A stretch of 64,000 bases of DNA, taken from positions 88,247,720 through 88,311,719 of the forward strand of contig OX457027.1 in NCBI GenBank assembly GCA_949752745.1, in the 5' to 3' direction. Positions 1 to 12,010 of this stretch are shown here, in pieces. A program made the position numbers and the translations under genes. Each line of letters begins with the position of its first letter. The first letter of the stretch is position 1. The notes beneath the pieces are model-generated. The model worked only from the letters and a program-made list of their open reading frames with translations, searched no databases and had not been told where the DNA came from. The stretch comes from Protula sp. h YS-2021. Its lineage: Eukaryota > Annelida > Polychaeta > Sabellida > Serpulidae.

Positions 1-379
1 GTCTGGGCTAGGGTGCAAAATCAACATTCTGAGTGGGATGTTGAGGGGTGTGTGTGGGGTGGGGGGAGGGGGGGAGGTGTCGGAGAAGGGGTTATTGCCA
101 CGATTGATTTAATGGGAGAGTTGTTTTAGGGATGGCCAGGGCAAGGGGTGAAGCTGGCTGCCATGTCAGATATGTCGTGGGAGCTCCAGGGATCAAGGCC
201 CTGGCTGTATAGTGTACAGTGTGTTTGGTTCTGTATAAACAGTTGTTCTTTTGGCTTGAATCGAGTCCAGTCGCTGACTACAGCAATGCGCCTGCTTTTA
301 TGGGTCGTCAAAACCGCTCAGTATTAATCAATGCAAGTTGTGCCCTGCTCTTTGAATTCTGGGATAGGAAGACCTAACC

Positions 380-500
380 CGTTGCTGTTCCGTAAATGGT
401 GTTAGAGCGTTCATGAACCTGCTCAGCATCCACCGGTAGCCGGATTCGAACCCATGACCTTGGGATTATCGGTCTGGCGTTCTGCGCCAATGAAATACGC
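380..500 (-). repeat. tRNA-derived SINE-like fragment
   Basis: Read on the minus strand, 442-452 is GGTTCGAATCC, a consensus RNA polymerase III B box. It is preceded by a tRNA-Ile-like arm (GATAATCCCAAGGTCATG) and a weak A-box-like stretch near 474-490. A non-tRNA tail follows toward 380. The 5' half does not fold into a full cloverleaf and the acceptor stem is not closed, so this is more likely a tRNA-derived SINE or pseudo-tRNA than a working tRNA gene. No target duplication was seen. Confidence 0.4.
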
Positions 501-1028
501 CTCTTCCTTTTACGAAAAAAAAAACAAGGAACGTTCTGTTGTCGTTTGGTTTTGTATAAACAGTTGTCCTTTTTTAGTCGTACGGATTCTTCAGTGCACC
601 CATTTAATTTGAATGAGGACTACTTGCGAGCAGCTTGCCTTTGCATTTCGGAAGTTGAAAAGGTTATAAAATTACGTGCTGCTGGATTTTGATGTTCCCT
701 CGCCCTGCCCCCCTCCCCCGCCCCCTCACTCCCCCCGTTCTAACCAAAATCTGGGGTTTAAACAAAGAAATTCTTGAGCTTTAAGAAAGGCAAATTGTGC
801 TGTGTCATGTGCTGAATGTTTTTCATGGCAACAGTCTTTGTTTAAGATCATTCGTATAGCAGCACATTACCTCATGGGTCGTACGAGCCGTGCAAATATT
901 GACAGACAGAGAAACTCCAGCAGAGTTCAGTGTGACCTTTATTCTGCAATAGAATACCCTGGGAAATTGCATCATACACTTCACGATTGTGCGAGAATGT
1001 TGAAACTACCTCAACAATAAGACAAAAA

Positions 1029-1068
<40 letters not shown>

Positions 1069-1430
1069 AAAGACTGAAAATGGCTGCAAGCGAATTAATT
1101 GAAAATGGCTGCAAGCGAATTGATTTGATCCAGAAATGGGGAAGGCTATGTGTTTGTTTTATGATTGAGCCACACACTTGTTTCTGTTTTCACGAAATTG
1201 AGTATGAAAGGCGTGGTAACAGGCAGCTTGCGTAGGATGTTGCGTACACTTTACTCACATCTGTGCAGTTACTGGCTGGCAGCCGTGTTTCTAGTCATGA
1301 AAACTTCGCATTTTTATGTCGCGCCTCACTGATTTCGTAAAAAAAATAATAACTCCCTTCTATTCAAGTTGCCTGCCCCGCATATAATGCAAGTGCCTTT
1401 TCGCATGTTTTGGGTTTGTTTGGTTGACAG
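501..1430. other. Non-coding stretch with GA microsatellite
   Basis: No supportable exon was found here. A (GA)n tract lies at about 1030-1064 and short C-rich and A-rich tracts occur near 705-740 and 1338. If the UNC93-like gene has more exons, this is probably intron sequence of that gene, since the exon at 1431 needs an upstream exon ending in phase 1. Confidence 0.4.
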
Positions 1431-1562
1431 GTTATGGTATTCACCTCTGCCTGTACGGCGCCATGTTGCTATGGTCACCCACGCCATCTACAGTCTACGG
1501 CCTTTTCATCATCGCCGCCATCTGGGGTTTGGCCGATGGTATATTTGTCACGCAAGTTGTCA
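1431..1562 (+). CDS. UNC93-like protein, penultimate coding exon (partial gene)
   Basis: This exon lies between the acceptor TTGACAG (ends 1430) and the donor GTGAGT (1563). Read from the third base it codes two hydrophobic segments containing VYGLFIIAAIWGLADGIFVT. The WGLAD...Q pattern is typical of the C-terminal half of UNC93-like (major facilitator fold) proteins. The exon leaves one base, which joins the exon at 2099 to give VVSLIGVLF, in line with the family's QxNALYGVLF stretch. UNC93 proteins are multi-pass membrane proteins; human UNC93B1 escorts nucleic-acid-sensing Toll-like receptors, while the role of UNC93A types is poorly known. Earlier exons lie outside the window or were not recognised. 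Confidence 0.75.
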
Positions 1563-2098
1563 GTGAGTATTAATCATTCATGCGTTTCAGATCAGCACAT
1601 GCAATTAGGATGAATCTGAACTTCTATTTTTTGTAATTGTGAAGCCCCGAGTAACCAAGACCTATGTTTAGTGTACCGTAACATGTATTGGATAAGCTAC
1701 TCTTTTGGGTACATAATTTGCCCCTCCTCTAAAGTGTTTTATTTTATCATTTTATTCATTTTGTTAAGAGAGAGAATTTCCATTTCTTTCTGAATCGCTT
1801 TCCTTCACAACTCCTTTTTGAATTTAAAGTCAAAAGTACTTAAAACTATAAAAATGTTTGCTACAAGGAAATCAAAATTACAGTTCGATGTTTCGTTTTC
1901 GTGTACACTGCTAATGTAGGAAGAAGTTCTGACCGTAATATGTATTTTCGAATTAAGATATTTTCACTTCTCAACTGTGAACTAGCGAAAAGCATATCTG
2001 TAATAATAATAAAAATATAGGAATAAAAAATTAAAAAAAAAAAACAAAAAAAAAAAAAACGAGAAAGTACAATAAATTAATTGTGTGTGATGCTGAAG
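1563..2098 (+). other. Intron of UNC93-like gene
   Basis: This intron has a GT donor at 1563 and an AG acceptor ending at 2098, and is AT-rich with A-tracts at 2030-2060. Nothing else was recognised in it. Confidence 0.65.
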
Positions 2099-2352
2099 GT
2101 TTGATTGGCGTGCTATTTATGGACAAGAGGGAACCTGCGTTTGCGGGGCTGAAGATGTGCCAGGCGTTTGCAGTCTGCGTCTTCTTCTTCGTCTCGCCGT
2201 ACCTGTGCACGAGGGTGAAGATCTACGTCCTGGCCAGCGTCGCCCTGCTCGCAGCCAGTGGTTACGGCGCGCTGGAGGTCATCCTCTGCCGGCAGCAACG
2301 ACAGAAAGACGCCAGAGAGGTGGAGACGAAAATTGGGCCGACAAGTGTTTGA
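2099..2352 (+). CDS. UNC93-like protein, last coding exon
   Basis: The exon begins after the acceptor GCTGAAG and ends with a TGA stop at 2350-2352. It codes GVLFMDKREPAFAGLKMCQ, matching the family pattern GVLFxxxxEAAFAxxxxW, then two hydrophobic segments (FAVCVFFFVSPYLC and IYVLASVALLAASGYGALEV) and a charged cytoplasmic-type tail with RQQRQKDAREVETK. Together with the exon at 1431 this gives the last three or four membrane spans. The alignment across the intron with correct phase is the main evidence that both exons are real. Confidence 0.78.
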
Positions 2353-2528
2353 TTGCAGGCAGCAACAACGGAAAGAGAAAGCGCTGCTGGAGAGTGTTGA
2401 CACAATTCGGGGAAGAAACTTGATTTTGAGCGATGACATGGTCTATGTTATGAGGTCATTTGTGTGCTTTTTCATAGTTATTATGCTAAAACGAAGTTAA
2501 CTATTTATTGTGGCGGCCAAGTTTATCT

Positions 2529-2530
<2 letters not shown>

Positions 2531-2582
<52 letters not shown>

Positions 2583-2610
2583 GGTGGGCGAGAGAGAAGG
2601 GGGAGGGATG
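2531..2610. repeat. (GA)n microsatellite followed by G tract
   Basis: About 20 copies of GA (2531-2572) run directly into a run of G and then a GA/GGGA-rich zone. It lies in the probable 3' flank of the UNC93-like gene. Confidence 0.9.
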
Positions 2611-3065
2611 GGACTGGTAGACAAGGTACTGATAAAGTGTTGTTCTGAATAATGTTCCTTATGCATCTCGTTATTTAAAAGATCCTCAGTGAATTAAAAT
2701 TTACTTGTTTCGAGTATGGCATTATTACATTGAAATGGTACGTTCGGATGATGTCACGTTTTGCATAAAGTAGTACATATGCCTGGCTTATTCGTAAGCA
2801 GGTTTATTTTGTGTGTGGTTCTTGATTTGTGGACTTTAGGGAACAATTGCATACCTTGCTTTAAATCGTCTCTTTAAAAAAAAAGGTTATTACGCAGAAG
2901 ACGTGGCTGTTTGTTTTTTTTTTCTGCCAGTCACTGCGATGTTTTTAAAACTTAAAGAAAGTGCCGAAAGATATCAACGGCTTGGGGTCGGCGAGCCCTT
3001 GATGAGGAATCGGTCAGTATAAATATGGATGCCATAAAACTGCGCGCGTTTCAAAACGGACATGT

Positions 3066-3259
3066 CCTATTTCGAGATTCAGAATATTTCGAGATTCAGA
3101 ATATTTCGAGATTCAGAATATTTCGAGATTCAGAATATTTCGAGATTCAGAATATTTCGAGATTCAGAATATTTCGAGATTCAGAATATTTCGAGATTCA
3201 GAATATTTCGAGATTCAGAATATTTCGAGATTCAGAATATTTCGAGATTCAGAATATGC
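3066..3259. repeat. 17-bp tandem satellite, about 11 near-perfect copies
   Basis: The unit TTCGAGATTCAGAATAT repeats with almost no variation. The unit length is not divisible by three and the unit has no stop codon in any forward frame, so the array reads through in all forward frames as a 17-residue repeat. It lacks any start context, splice sites or homologue that I recognise, so I treat it as non-coding. Confidence 0.95.
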
Positions 3260-3385
3260 TAAAAAGTGTCAAATTGTAATGGATCTACATAGGTGTTCTG
3301 TGCTGCGTGTTTAATCGGTGTGGAGTCGTTTCTTTTTTCCTTTTTGCAGGTTTAGTTTCATTTGTTATTGTTATTTCATCATTGT

Positions 3386-3790
3386 TTCTATGGTCTAGTT
3401 AATGCTTAAGTCATTGTGTATGGTTTAGTTAATGCTGAAGTCATTGTGTATGATTTATTTAATGCTGAAGTCATTGTGTATGATTTAATTAATGCTTAAG
3501 TCAAAGTGTATGATCTAATTAATTCTTAAGTCATTGTGTATGATTTAATTAGTGCTTAAGTCATTGTGTTTCTGGTTTAATTAGTGCTCAAGTCTGTGTT
3601 TATTGTTTCATTAATGCTTAAATCACTGTGTTTATTGTTTCATTAATGCTTAAGTCACTGTGTTTATTGTTTCATTAATGCCTAAGTCACTGTGTTTATT
3701 TTTTCATTAATGCTTAAGTCACTGTGTTTATTGTTTCATTAATGCTTATGTCATTGTTTTTGATTAATGTCTAAGTCATCGTGTGACTGT
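3386..3790. repeat. Diverged ~30-bp minisatellite
   Basis: About 13 units of the form TTTAATTAATGCTTAAGTCA followed by TTGTGTATGG-like sequence repeat head to tail. Early units (3390-3560) carry TGTATGATTT spacers and later ones (3600-3740) TGTTTATTGTTTC spacers, so two sub-families grew in blocks. Confidence 0.85.
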
Positions 3791-5430
3791 GGTGTTAATT
3801 GACGACTGTGTTGCTGCGAGTCTTGTGTAATTGGTGCTTAAATCGTTGCGTTTATTAGTGGTCATGTAGCGATTTTCTGTGGTAAATGACGCGTATGTCT
3901 GGTGTCGCTTATATTTCTCTCCTTGTTTGTTATGTCTTTACTTTGTTGGTCTGTTTTATTTGTCAGTGATTTTTGTTTTACTTTCATCTGTATTGTACGT
4001 AATATATAAATAGAGAATAGGTTTACGAATTGTAAAATGACATTTTCTAATGTTTGAAGCAATTACTTGTGTACAGTCTTTTGCGGAAGTAAACATTCTT
4101 TAGCGAAAGTGCATGCGCACTTTTTCGCGGAAGTACGATTTGCTTTGCAAATCCGGTTAAGGTGACACCATGTGATCCAGGCCAGCGGAGCTGATGTAAA
4201 TGAGTACGTAATGATATGAGGCGTCTGTGGGCCTGGGTATGGCAAACGCCGTGGCTTCATACAAGATCATTCTTCGAAGAAGAAGTTTTAATTCTTGATT
4301 CCACAAGAAAACTTGTCAAAGTAAATTTTGATTTTGGGGGAAAACAGCTTTTCAGATAAGCGGACTGTTTATTAATTTATATTAATCTGCCCCCCCCCCC
4401 CGCCCAAAAAAAGTGCTTGCAATAAAAACATTTAGGTTCATTTTTAGAAATGCGTTCATGATGAAAGGGTTTATCTGCATACTCGGCACAGTCATATAGG
4501 TAGCTAAAAGCTGCCCAATATTCTTCATAAAAGTAAACCAGAAAAGGTACCTGAGTTAACTGAGGTAATTCAGTATACAAGGCTTTATGATTATTGCACC
4601 ATTACCGGGAAAGATTTTTTTTTAACATTTCTCATGCCTTGAATTCAACTCTTTTAAATTTGAATTCTTGCTGGCATTATTAGATAGGCAGTGTTTACAG
4701 GCGTCAGGAAATGGAATGCATTTTACGCTGATGTAGTGTTAGAGTTAGCCTGAGTAACATTTGTGAAGGGTTGCCACAGTATCGTATTCTTACGTCTGAA
4801 CCGTGCAGTCAGGTTACATTGTAACGATCTTTTTGTTCATGTACAGTCTTCTTTAATTTTCTGGGTACATCTGGGCCCGTATTTATGAAACACCACTGCC
4901 CAAGTGGGACTACGAGTGCCATTGAAGTTGCGTGATTTAGGAAAGCTGAAAGCGCGAATGGGACTTTATGAACATTGGTCGTGTAAACAAGGGATCACCA
5001 AGACGCAGGGTTGTGACTGTATGATTGCAATTCAGGCGTTTATTTCAACCGAAATCTTGTATGTAAAGGTATATGTCAGTGTATGTTTATTTATGTATCA
5101 TAAATAAGTGCTGTATATGATGTTACTGGAGTCGGGCTCTACACTCTCAGTGCAGTTGCTAATTATATCAGTTAGTAAAATAGCGAATTTAATCTGTCGA
5201 GCTGAAGCGAAGTAAATTGAACTCTTGGCGTGGTCATAATATTTTGTTATATACGGACGAGTTGACATCAGTTGATAGCACAGCTGCTGTCGGCGGTTAA
5301 TTGCATAAACCGGTTAAACACTTAAAGGCGTTTTGAAATATACTAGATAATCGCATAAAGCGGTTAAACGCGTATCTTTCTTCGGACAACGGGCAGTGCA
5401 ATTAACCGGTTTCGATTGTATTGTGCCTGC
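3791..5430. other. Intergenic, no gene recognised
   Basis: No splice-flanked coding exon was found on either strand. Segments such as AACCGG and AATTGCATAAACCGG near 5290-5412 resemble terminal parts of pogo/Tigger-like elements seen again near 11900 and 14100. Confidence 0.4.
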
Positions 5431-5433
5431 GCG

Positions 5434-5745
5434 AAGTCAGTGCGCTGTCACCATATCAAAGCGCTGTCACCAAGTCAAAGTGATTCGAAATCAGTGCTCT
5501 ATTATCAAGTCAGAGCGCTGTCTCAACATCAGTGCGCTGTCACCAAATCAAAGCGCTGTCTCAAAATAGTGCGCTTTTATCAGATCAAAGCGCTGTCTCA
5601 GAATCAGTGCGCTGTTACCAGTGCTGTCTCAAAATCAGTGCGCTTGTACCAAATCAAAGCGCTGTGCTATCGTGGAATCAGTGTCATGAAATCCCTACAG
5701 TATGACTTAACTTAATGCGCTGTGACTGAATCAGTGCGCCGTTAC
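5434..5745. repeat. Degenerate ~36-bp repeat built from GCGCTGT half-units
   Basis: Alternating half-units of about 18 bp, ATCAGTGCGCTGTCACCA and AATCAAAGCGCTGTCTCA, repeat across the interval with point changes. The forward reading frame stays open over most of it, but composition and lack of splice sites argue against a gene. Confidence 0.8.
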
Positions 5746-5822
5746 TGTTTGAACGGACTACTTCTGTAATACGGAGGGCGTTGTCTAGTCTGTGGTATTT
5801 GTTCACTTGTAGGTTTGTGCCT

Positions 5823-5961
5823 TGTCCTTTTAGGGACAGGCTTCGTATTTATAGATGCTATATTATAACTTTATATCTCAGAACTCTTTTAGGGGTTCTC
5901 GTGTGTAAGCTTCAACCCTTTTAGGGGTCATGTGCGTATTTTGGAATCCTTTTAGGGGTTC
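5823..5961. repeat. Array of four hairpins sharing CCTTTTAGGG
   Basis: Four short inverted repeats occur at 5823-5838, 5881-5898, 5914-5929 and 5944-5961. Each has a 5-7 bp stem closed over TTTA, for example GAATCCTTTTAGGGGTTC. Stem bases differ between copies but pairing (often G-T) is mostly kept. No gene flanks them closely. Confidence 0.6.
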
Positions 5962-8640
5962 TTTGAAGTAAATTATATTTATTTTGATGCAGTCCTCAGT
6001 GTAATATTAACATGGTTCATATTGATATTTTGTTCGCACAGACAGAATTTCATTCTGTCCACTTCTTCATTTAGAAAAAGGGAGCAAACTTTCTGTAACC
6101 TTAAAAGGTGACTCTTTCTCTTAGTACTATATCTTGTGTTTGAGTCATTGTCTTAGTTTGTAGGCTGTGTATTATGTATGTTTATTTAACAGTCCGCCTT
6201 TGAAGTTTACTTTATAATTTATTTAAAAAGAGTGTTTTAATTTGGTATTTGAGATATGCATGTTTAAGGTTAGATTAAGTTAGGAAAGATATTTGAGGTC
6301 ATATTTATTCGTTGTGTTTATTTGATCTTGCCTTGAAAACAAATGGGAATCAATGGTGACGTCATTCATGTCAGTCCTGTGGTATCGGAATCAGATAGTG
6401 ATAGCCAGTTGTTCAGTGTTAGATCACGATATAAGTAATTGTATGTAATGATCGTATGTAATAAAAGAAAAAAATATATACATAAATGTTCAGTCATTCG
6501 TTTTTCTTGCGTCACGTGTTTTCGCGACACTTTACAGGACATAAGCTGATCGGTGTTTCCCGGCTTTCCGTCCGCACGTATGCCTGCATGTATTGACGGT
6601 GTATTGGGAAATCCTGTGATAGGCTGTTTATAATAGTGATAATATGACGATCGGTTATCGCCGGTTGTTGACTTAAGGTACATGCTTGCCCTCTTGGCAC
6701 ATGTCGCGTGTGGCGTTCACACGGTTATACAGGTGAACGTTTTACTGATTTTACGGCTTTATTGTTGAGCCACAAATCCAATCCAACTTTCGTCTTTGAT
6801 AATCAATATCCAACACCCAAATATGAATGCATCCAGCAAATAAGAATCTAATTACTTCTTGTCATTTTACGAAATAAGGCATTTTCAGTCTATTCCGGGA
6901 TGGAATCGAGATGCTCAATACCATGGTTATGCATGTATGTAGAATATCATAGAAGTTTTTTCGCCATTAGTTTACGTTAGTCAGTTCTGGATTAGACTCC
7001 CTAAGTCGAGAGCGCCTTATTTCTCTCAGGAAAAAATATCTGCTTTCTTGCTTGCTTGAGATATTCTTATTTTTTTTAACAATAGGGTGTTGTTCGATAT
7101 TTTAACGAATTACAAAAAAAGTATCCAAAACTCGTTTGTTTCCAATATCGAACGTTTGTTTAACGCCATTCGTAATTTTCAAAACCAAGGGTTTGGCTCC
7201 TTTCTCGAAGCACGTCATATGTTCTTTGACAATCTTAATTTGCCACTCTGAGCTATAAGTCTTTTTGTTTTCTTTTGGCTGTGTGTCTGCCTAAATATTC
7301 AACCTCTTTACAGAAAATTCTACTCCATGAAAACGTAAACAAACACACAGGTTCTGGAATTTTCTTAGATGTTATATACCAGCAATTAAATAACCACACA
7401 GCACGTAGCTTCACTCTGGCGAAGTACTTCAAGGTCAAGATGGGTAACAAACAAAATACAGAAAAGGATGCTCTTTCAAGAAACATCTAACAACTTCTTA
7501 GTACTGCTACGTATTAAACAGAAAATTTACTGTGTTAAAGCACTCTCTATATTTTCTAGACTAGGATATTATTCTGACGCTTTCAGTGAGTTCTCAGTGT
7601 CGTCAAAATTTAGAAGGTTGTCAAAATTGAAAAATTTGTCATGAAAGTATAAGCAACCTTAGATGGTCATTAATTTATACTGATACTACAATTTATAAAA
7701 ACCCGCTCAAATGCTCTTGTCAACAGACTATAGAGATACGTACATAAACACTTGCTGAATGTGAAGTTTGTGGACTTGGTTAATGAACTCAAGGTCATTG
7801 AAATATTTGAGACACTGACGGCAATCAAAACGTTCTGTACATGGATAAAACAGTAGTATTAAAAGTTTATTTTGCTCTAGTATTTTGGCGTTATAGTAAT
7901 TTTGGTTGCTAGATCAAATCCCAGACGAATTTTTCTCATGCCAGTCTCAGACCAGCCAAAACAAAGACAAAGGTTCTCAAAAGTACAAGTCAGGTTGCTC
8001 ATATGTCAACTTTCTACCAACTGTGGAAATAGACGGTCAAAACTGAATGAGAAGCCGACCGACAGCAATATATTCCATATTTCAAGAGCAAAAATGGAAA
8101 ATGTGGACATAGAGTACAGCCCATAGTCTTGCGCACAGAGGAAACATGTATCTTCAAAACGATTCAGTTATAATTGTAGGACTGGATACATTTTAAAGTT
8201 GTAAATTTATTGCAAAAAAAAAAACTTTGATACTCTGAGGACTAGCTTAAACAACCGTCTGTTAAGTTTGAAGATGGACCGTCGAAAACTGAATGAGAAG
8301 ACATATTTTTTTAAATGGTAGTTTTTTTTTCAATTGTTAGAACTAAATATCGAAAATTTTCGATATCGGTTAATTTCGCCACAAAGCATGACCCACTTTT
8401 AACACATAGTTGTGCAGTTTCCAAACAATTAAATGATAAAGGTAGTAAATATGTTTTAAAGTTACAAATTCACTTGTAGGTCGAACAATTTAAAAAGCGA
8501 TCAAAATCCACCATAAGCGAGATAAAGCGGGGATGAAGTGCTGTTAAGTTCGCTGAATGAACAAAAACACAGTAAATGCATGAACATGATACAAAAATTT
8601 TCAGGTCATCAAAAACGTTAGTTACATTATTTGTTTAACG
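5962..8640. other. Intergenic, no gene recognised
   Basis: This stretch is AT-rich with no supported exon. A sequence of the form GTCAAAACTGAATGAGAAG recurs at about 8035 and 8280 in degraded form, which suggests remnants of an old repeat. Confidence 0.4.
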
Positions 8641-10142
8641 GCACGGTCGATCCTTAGCGGGTTACATTATGCCAATACATTCTATTTTAATGCGATCGGC
8701 TTCATCAAACAGCTGTCACAAAGATTCAGCAATGAAATGACGTGAGCGGGCGTCGGGGAAATCTGTGGAGTCTATTAAAATATTTTTCACTGTGTAACGT
8801 TCCTGGCAAACAACACATGTGGGTATAGGTTCACCTCTTAAAAGATGTTAATGAGTGACATGCATACGTCGTGATTTTGCTCGGTGCATCTGATATAGGC
8901 TGATTTCTTTTAAAAATTGTGTAATTTTACTAGGACCTGCATCACGAAACAGCTGCCTTATAGATTCAGCAAATAACTTAAGCGGGCGTCGTGGAGATCT
9001 ATAGTAGAATCTATAAAATATGTCTCACTGTGTAACGCTCCCGACACACGACACATTCGGGTGCAGGTTCGCCTTTTAAAAAATGTTTATAAGTAACATA
9101 ATGCATGTCCCATTCTTGCTGTGTGAATTACCATATCGTCCCGGACATTACTTGGGGAGGGCACCCTAAACCCTAGGACTGATTTCAAACAGCTTGTTAT
9201 TCCCTTACCTGCCCAAATGTTTTTTTATGTTTTGAGATGTGGTATTTAAAGTCTGAGTATGAGATAAGAAAATAGGAACTTTCTTCGTTTAGCTCCTCCT
9301 TGGCCGCTTTATCAGCTATTTCGTTATCTTAAATTCCTAAATGACTTGGAACCCAACAGAAAAATACTTCTTTATCAGCTTTGATGGCATCGACGTGTTT
9401 GTCTATAAGTGCTAGGATTAAAACGTCCGATATTTGGAAATTGTCAAGTGTCTGTAGTCCCAATGTAGAAGCAACGTAAATCCTAAACTTTTGTAACGGC
9501 TAATCTTGATGATTTGGGTAACTAGCAGTAGGGTTCTGATTTCTGCAGAGAATACTGATGACCCATCTAGGAGTCCTGTTTTCAGGATATTGTATTCTAT
9601 GACTACTGAAGCTGTTTCTTTATCGTCAAATTTACAGCATCTGTACAAAAAATGTGGTAATCTTTGTAAAGCTCTTTATGCTCTGCAAAATTAGTTTGAA
9701 ACATGTAAGGGTTTGTGGTTTGTGGAAAGTATGAAAGGGTTTTTAAAAATAAAGGTTTGGCTAGTGTTCACTTGGGACGACCGAAACCCTACAGTTTGCA
9801 ACAGACTCCACGATGATACCCGCTTCCTCGAGATGAGGTAAAATTCTTTCACCAGACTATGCGATAGCATTAGGTTTCTATCTAAAAGCCGTGAGAAATC
9901 TGTTCCAAAGACTACTTCATGTGTAGGGTTTCTTCTGTTCGCGTATAGTTTTACTGCATATTGCATGATAAGTTTTAACCTCCGAACCTTAAGTGGTTGT
10001 TCATTGCCTCTACTTGCCATCTGGTGATGTTCGAAAAGCATTTAGACATAGCAGTAGACCGTGGTTTTGTATCGGTTCCAGAATCTTCAGACAGCTGAGC
10101 CATAGACAATATTACCACAGTCAAGCCTAGATTTACAGAGAG
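8640..10142 (-). pseudogene. Decayed non-LTR retrotransposon, RT C-terminus and RNase H
   Basis: Broken minus-strand frames read in order as the 3' half of an RNase H-bearing LINE. Near 10140-9880 is LCKSRLDCGNIVYGSAV followed by PLKVRRLKLIMQYAVKL, the post-RT region. Near 9560 is DGSSVFSAEI and near 9330 DNEIADKAAKEE, both RNase H motifs. The terminal CxxC...H zone (PTCVVCQERYTVKNIL) appears twice, at about 8690-8820 and 8960-9070, followed by IRQLFRDAGPSKITQFLKEI. Several frameshifts and stops separate these pieces. The duplication of the C-terminal zone suggests two overlapping copies. This is a different LINE lineage from the element at 30-33 kb, which has no RNase H. Confidence 0.75.
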
Positions 10143-10149
10143 AATTGAT

Positions 10150-11070
10150 TAATCTATGAAAGAAATCCGATCAATATTGTGGCAGAAGGAGCACTTTAAC
10201 TTTTTTTTCAAATCTTTCCCCCATTTATCCAATTTTTAGTGGATTACCCAAAAAGTAACTTTTCAAAAGAGAACCAATCAGTGGCCATCTATGCAAAATT
10301 TAAAGGGAATCCGATTAAAATTGTGGGAGACAAAACACTTTGAAAACTAGCAACCAACAAATTATAATTGCCCCCCCCAATTTAACCAATTTTAGTTGAT
10401 CTCCAAAAAAAGTAATTTTCAAGAGAGAACGGCCTAGTGAACATTAATGCAAAGTTTGAAGGCCACCGGATCAAAATTGTGGAAGAAAACAAACTTTGGA
10501 AAATTGACAACCAATAAAGTAAAATATGCCACCTATTTGGCCAGTTTTTGGTAGATTGCCTAATAATCTGAAGAGAGGCCGACCCAGTAAACAATTGTAC
10601 AAAAGTTATAGGTAATCTGATCCAAATTGGCTATCGAAAAAATTATAAAAAGCATCTATTTTGCCAATTCTTGGCTGGTAGCCAAAAAAATTCAAGTCAG
10701 GCCTGCCCAGTAAACTGGCTATTAAATTTAAAGAGAGAGGTAATCCAGCTATGAAAGAAATCCGATCAACTTTGTGGCAAAAGAACTACTTGGACTGTTA
10801 AATTTTTCCAAACCGGTCCCCCATTTATGCAATTTTTAGTGGGTCGCCCAAAAATTATCTTTTCTAGAGAGTACCGCCCAGTGGCCATCTGTGCAAAATT
10901 TAAAGGCAATCCGATCCAAATTGAGGGAAACACAGTTTGAAAACTAGCAACCAACAAATTATAATCCCCCCCCCCCCCCAATTTAACCAATTTTAATTGA
11001 TCGCCAAAAAAAAAAAAGTAATTTTCAAGAGACAAAATCCTAGTGAACATTAATGCAAAATTTGAAGGCA
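10150..11070. repeat. Direct duplication of ~320 bp, ~600 bp apart
   Basis: The segment 10155-10462 reappears with many changes at 10750-11069. Shared runs include TATGAAAGAAATCCGATCAA, CAGTGGCCATCT and GAAAACTAGCAACCAACAAA. Phrases such as ATGCAAAATTTAAAGGCAAT recur between them. There is no coding potential; it looks like an old non-autonomous repeat array. Confidence 0.7.
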
Positions 11071-11675
11071 GTCAGCCCTTTGGGCTTAAAAGACGTTATG
11101 TAAGTGGTGCCTCGGTGACCTTGAATTCATCGGTTATGGTCAAAGCCAAAAATGGAAGTTTTTGATCTTCTGGTATAAAAAACGTTATATAAGAGGTACC
11201 TCGGTGACCTCGACCTTCTCGTTCATGGCCAATTCTGAATTTTAAGAGGTATGAATCGTATATTTTATGATCCCAAAGTGTATTTTTGCTACTCGGTGGC
11301 GAAAACGGTCTAGTTTCTCTTTGCGTCAACTTCTGAAGCAGAACATTACGAAGAAAAAATAAACGTACGTATTTTAAGGGTGACCACGAAATTTAAAATA
11401 CACGTGTTTAATGGGTGAACTCTAAATTTTAACTAGAGCCTCAGTAAGTCAGGATCTCCCGTGAAGCAGTAAAAGTAAAATTTTTGAAAAAGTTACAGGT
11501 AAAAATTGACGATTTTTGACAGCTTTCCTCCAGTGAATTCTTGGCAGATTTTCAAAATAACAATTTCAATTTATATATTTTTAACAATCCAGTGTTAAAT
11601 ATTCCCTAATTTACCCTTAAAGTAGTAGGTGACCGGTTGCACCACGAAGTCAATTTTTTCCCCATTTTGACAAAA

Positions 11676-11858
11676 TGTCACGTTGCGCATCTTCAATATA
11701 CAGATTTTCACCATGCAAGGTTTCAGGTTCCTACGACAATCCTTTCTATGAGAAGTCGGCCGGACAAAACATCGTCTCATGGCTAAGTTCAAGCCAAAAA
11801 GTCACAATTTTTGACAATTTCCCACGACGTCAATTTTTGGCCGATTTTGAAATTACAG
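11676..11858. repeat. Dispersed repeat, copy 1
   Basis: The sequence around TTTCACCATGCAAGGTTTCA and GAGAAGTCGGCCGGACAAAA matches 14150-14420 in the same orientation. The second copy is extended by an internal duplication. Confidence 0.75.
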
Positions 11859-11879
11859 ACGCAATCACTTAATCGGGTA

Positions 11880-12010
11880 CCAGAAACCAGACAATTGCAT
11901 AACGCATGAACCGGTTAATCGCATACATTTTTCAGCTAAAATGGGTTAAAGATCGCTTAATCGCATAACGCGGCATTACGAATTCACCAGTGCAACGAAA
12001 CCCTACCTCA
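11880..12010. repeat. pogo/Tigger-like terminal fragment
   Basis: Short palindromic phrases AACCGGTTAATCGCATA and GCTTAATCGCATAACGCGG recur here, near 5290-5412 and near 14070-14140. The edge CAGTGCAACGAAACC (from about 11989) starts with CAGT as many pogo-type termini do. No flanking TA duplication could be shown. Confidence 0.4.

Noticed and set aside
420..500. Functional tRNA-Ile gene
   Set aside because: Only the 3' half resembles a tRNA; A box and acceptor stem are not intact.
1030..1064. ORFs through the GA repeat (about 870-1235, both strands)
   Set aside because: They arise from the (GA)n tract and have no conserved sequence.
3066..3259. CRISPR-like direct repeats
   Set aside because: There are no spacers between the 17-bp units and the DNA is eukaryotic; it is a simple satellite.
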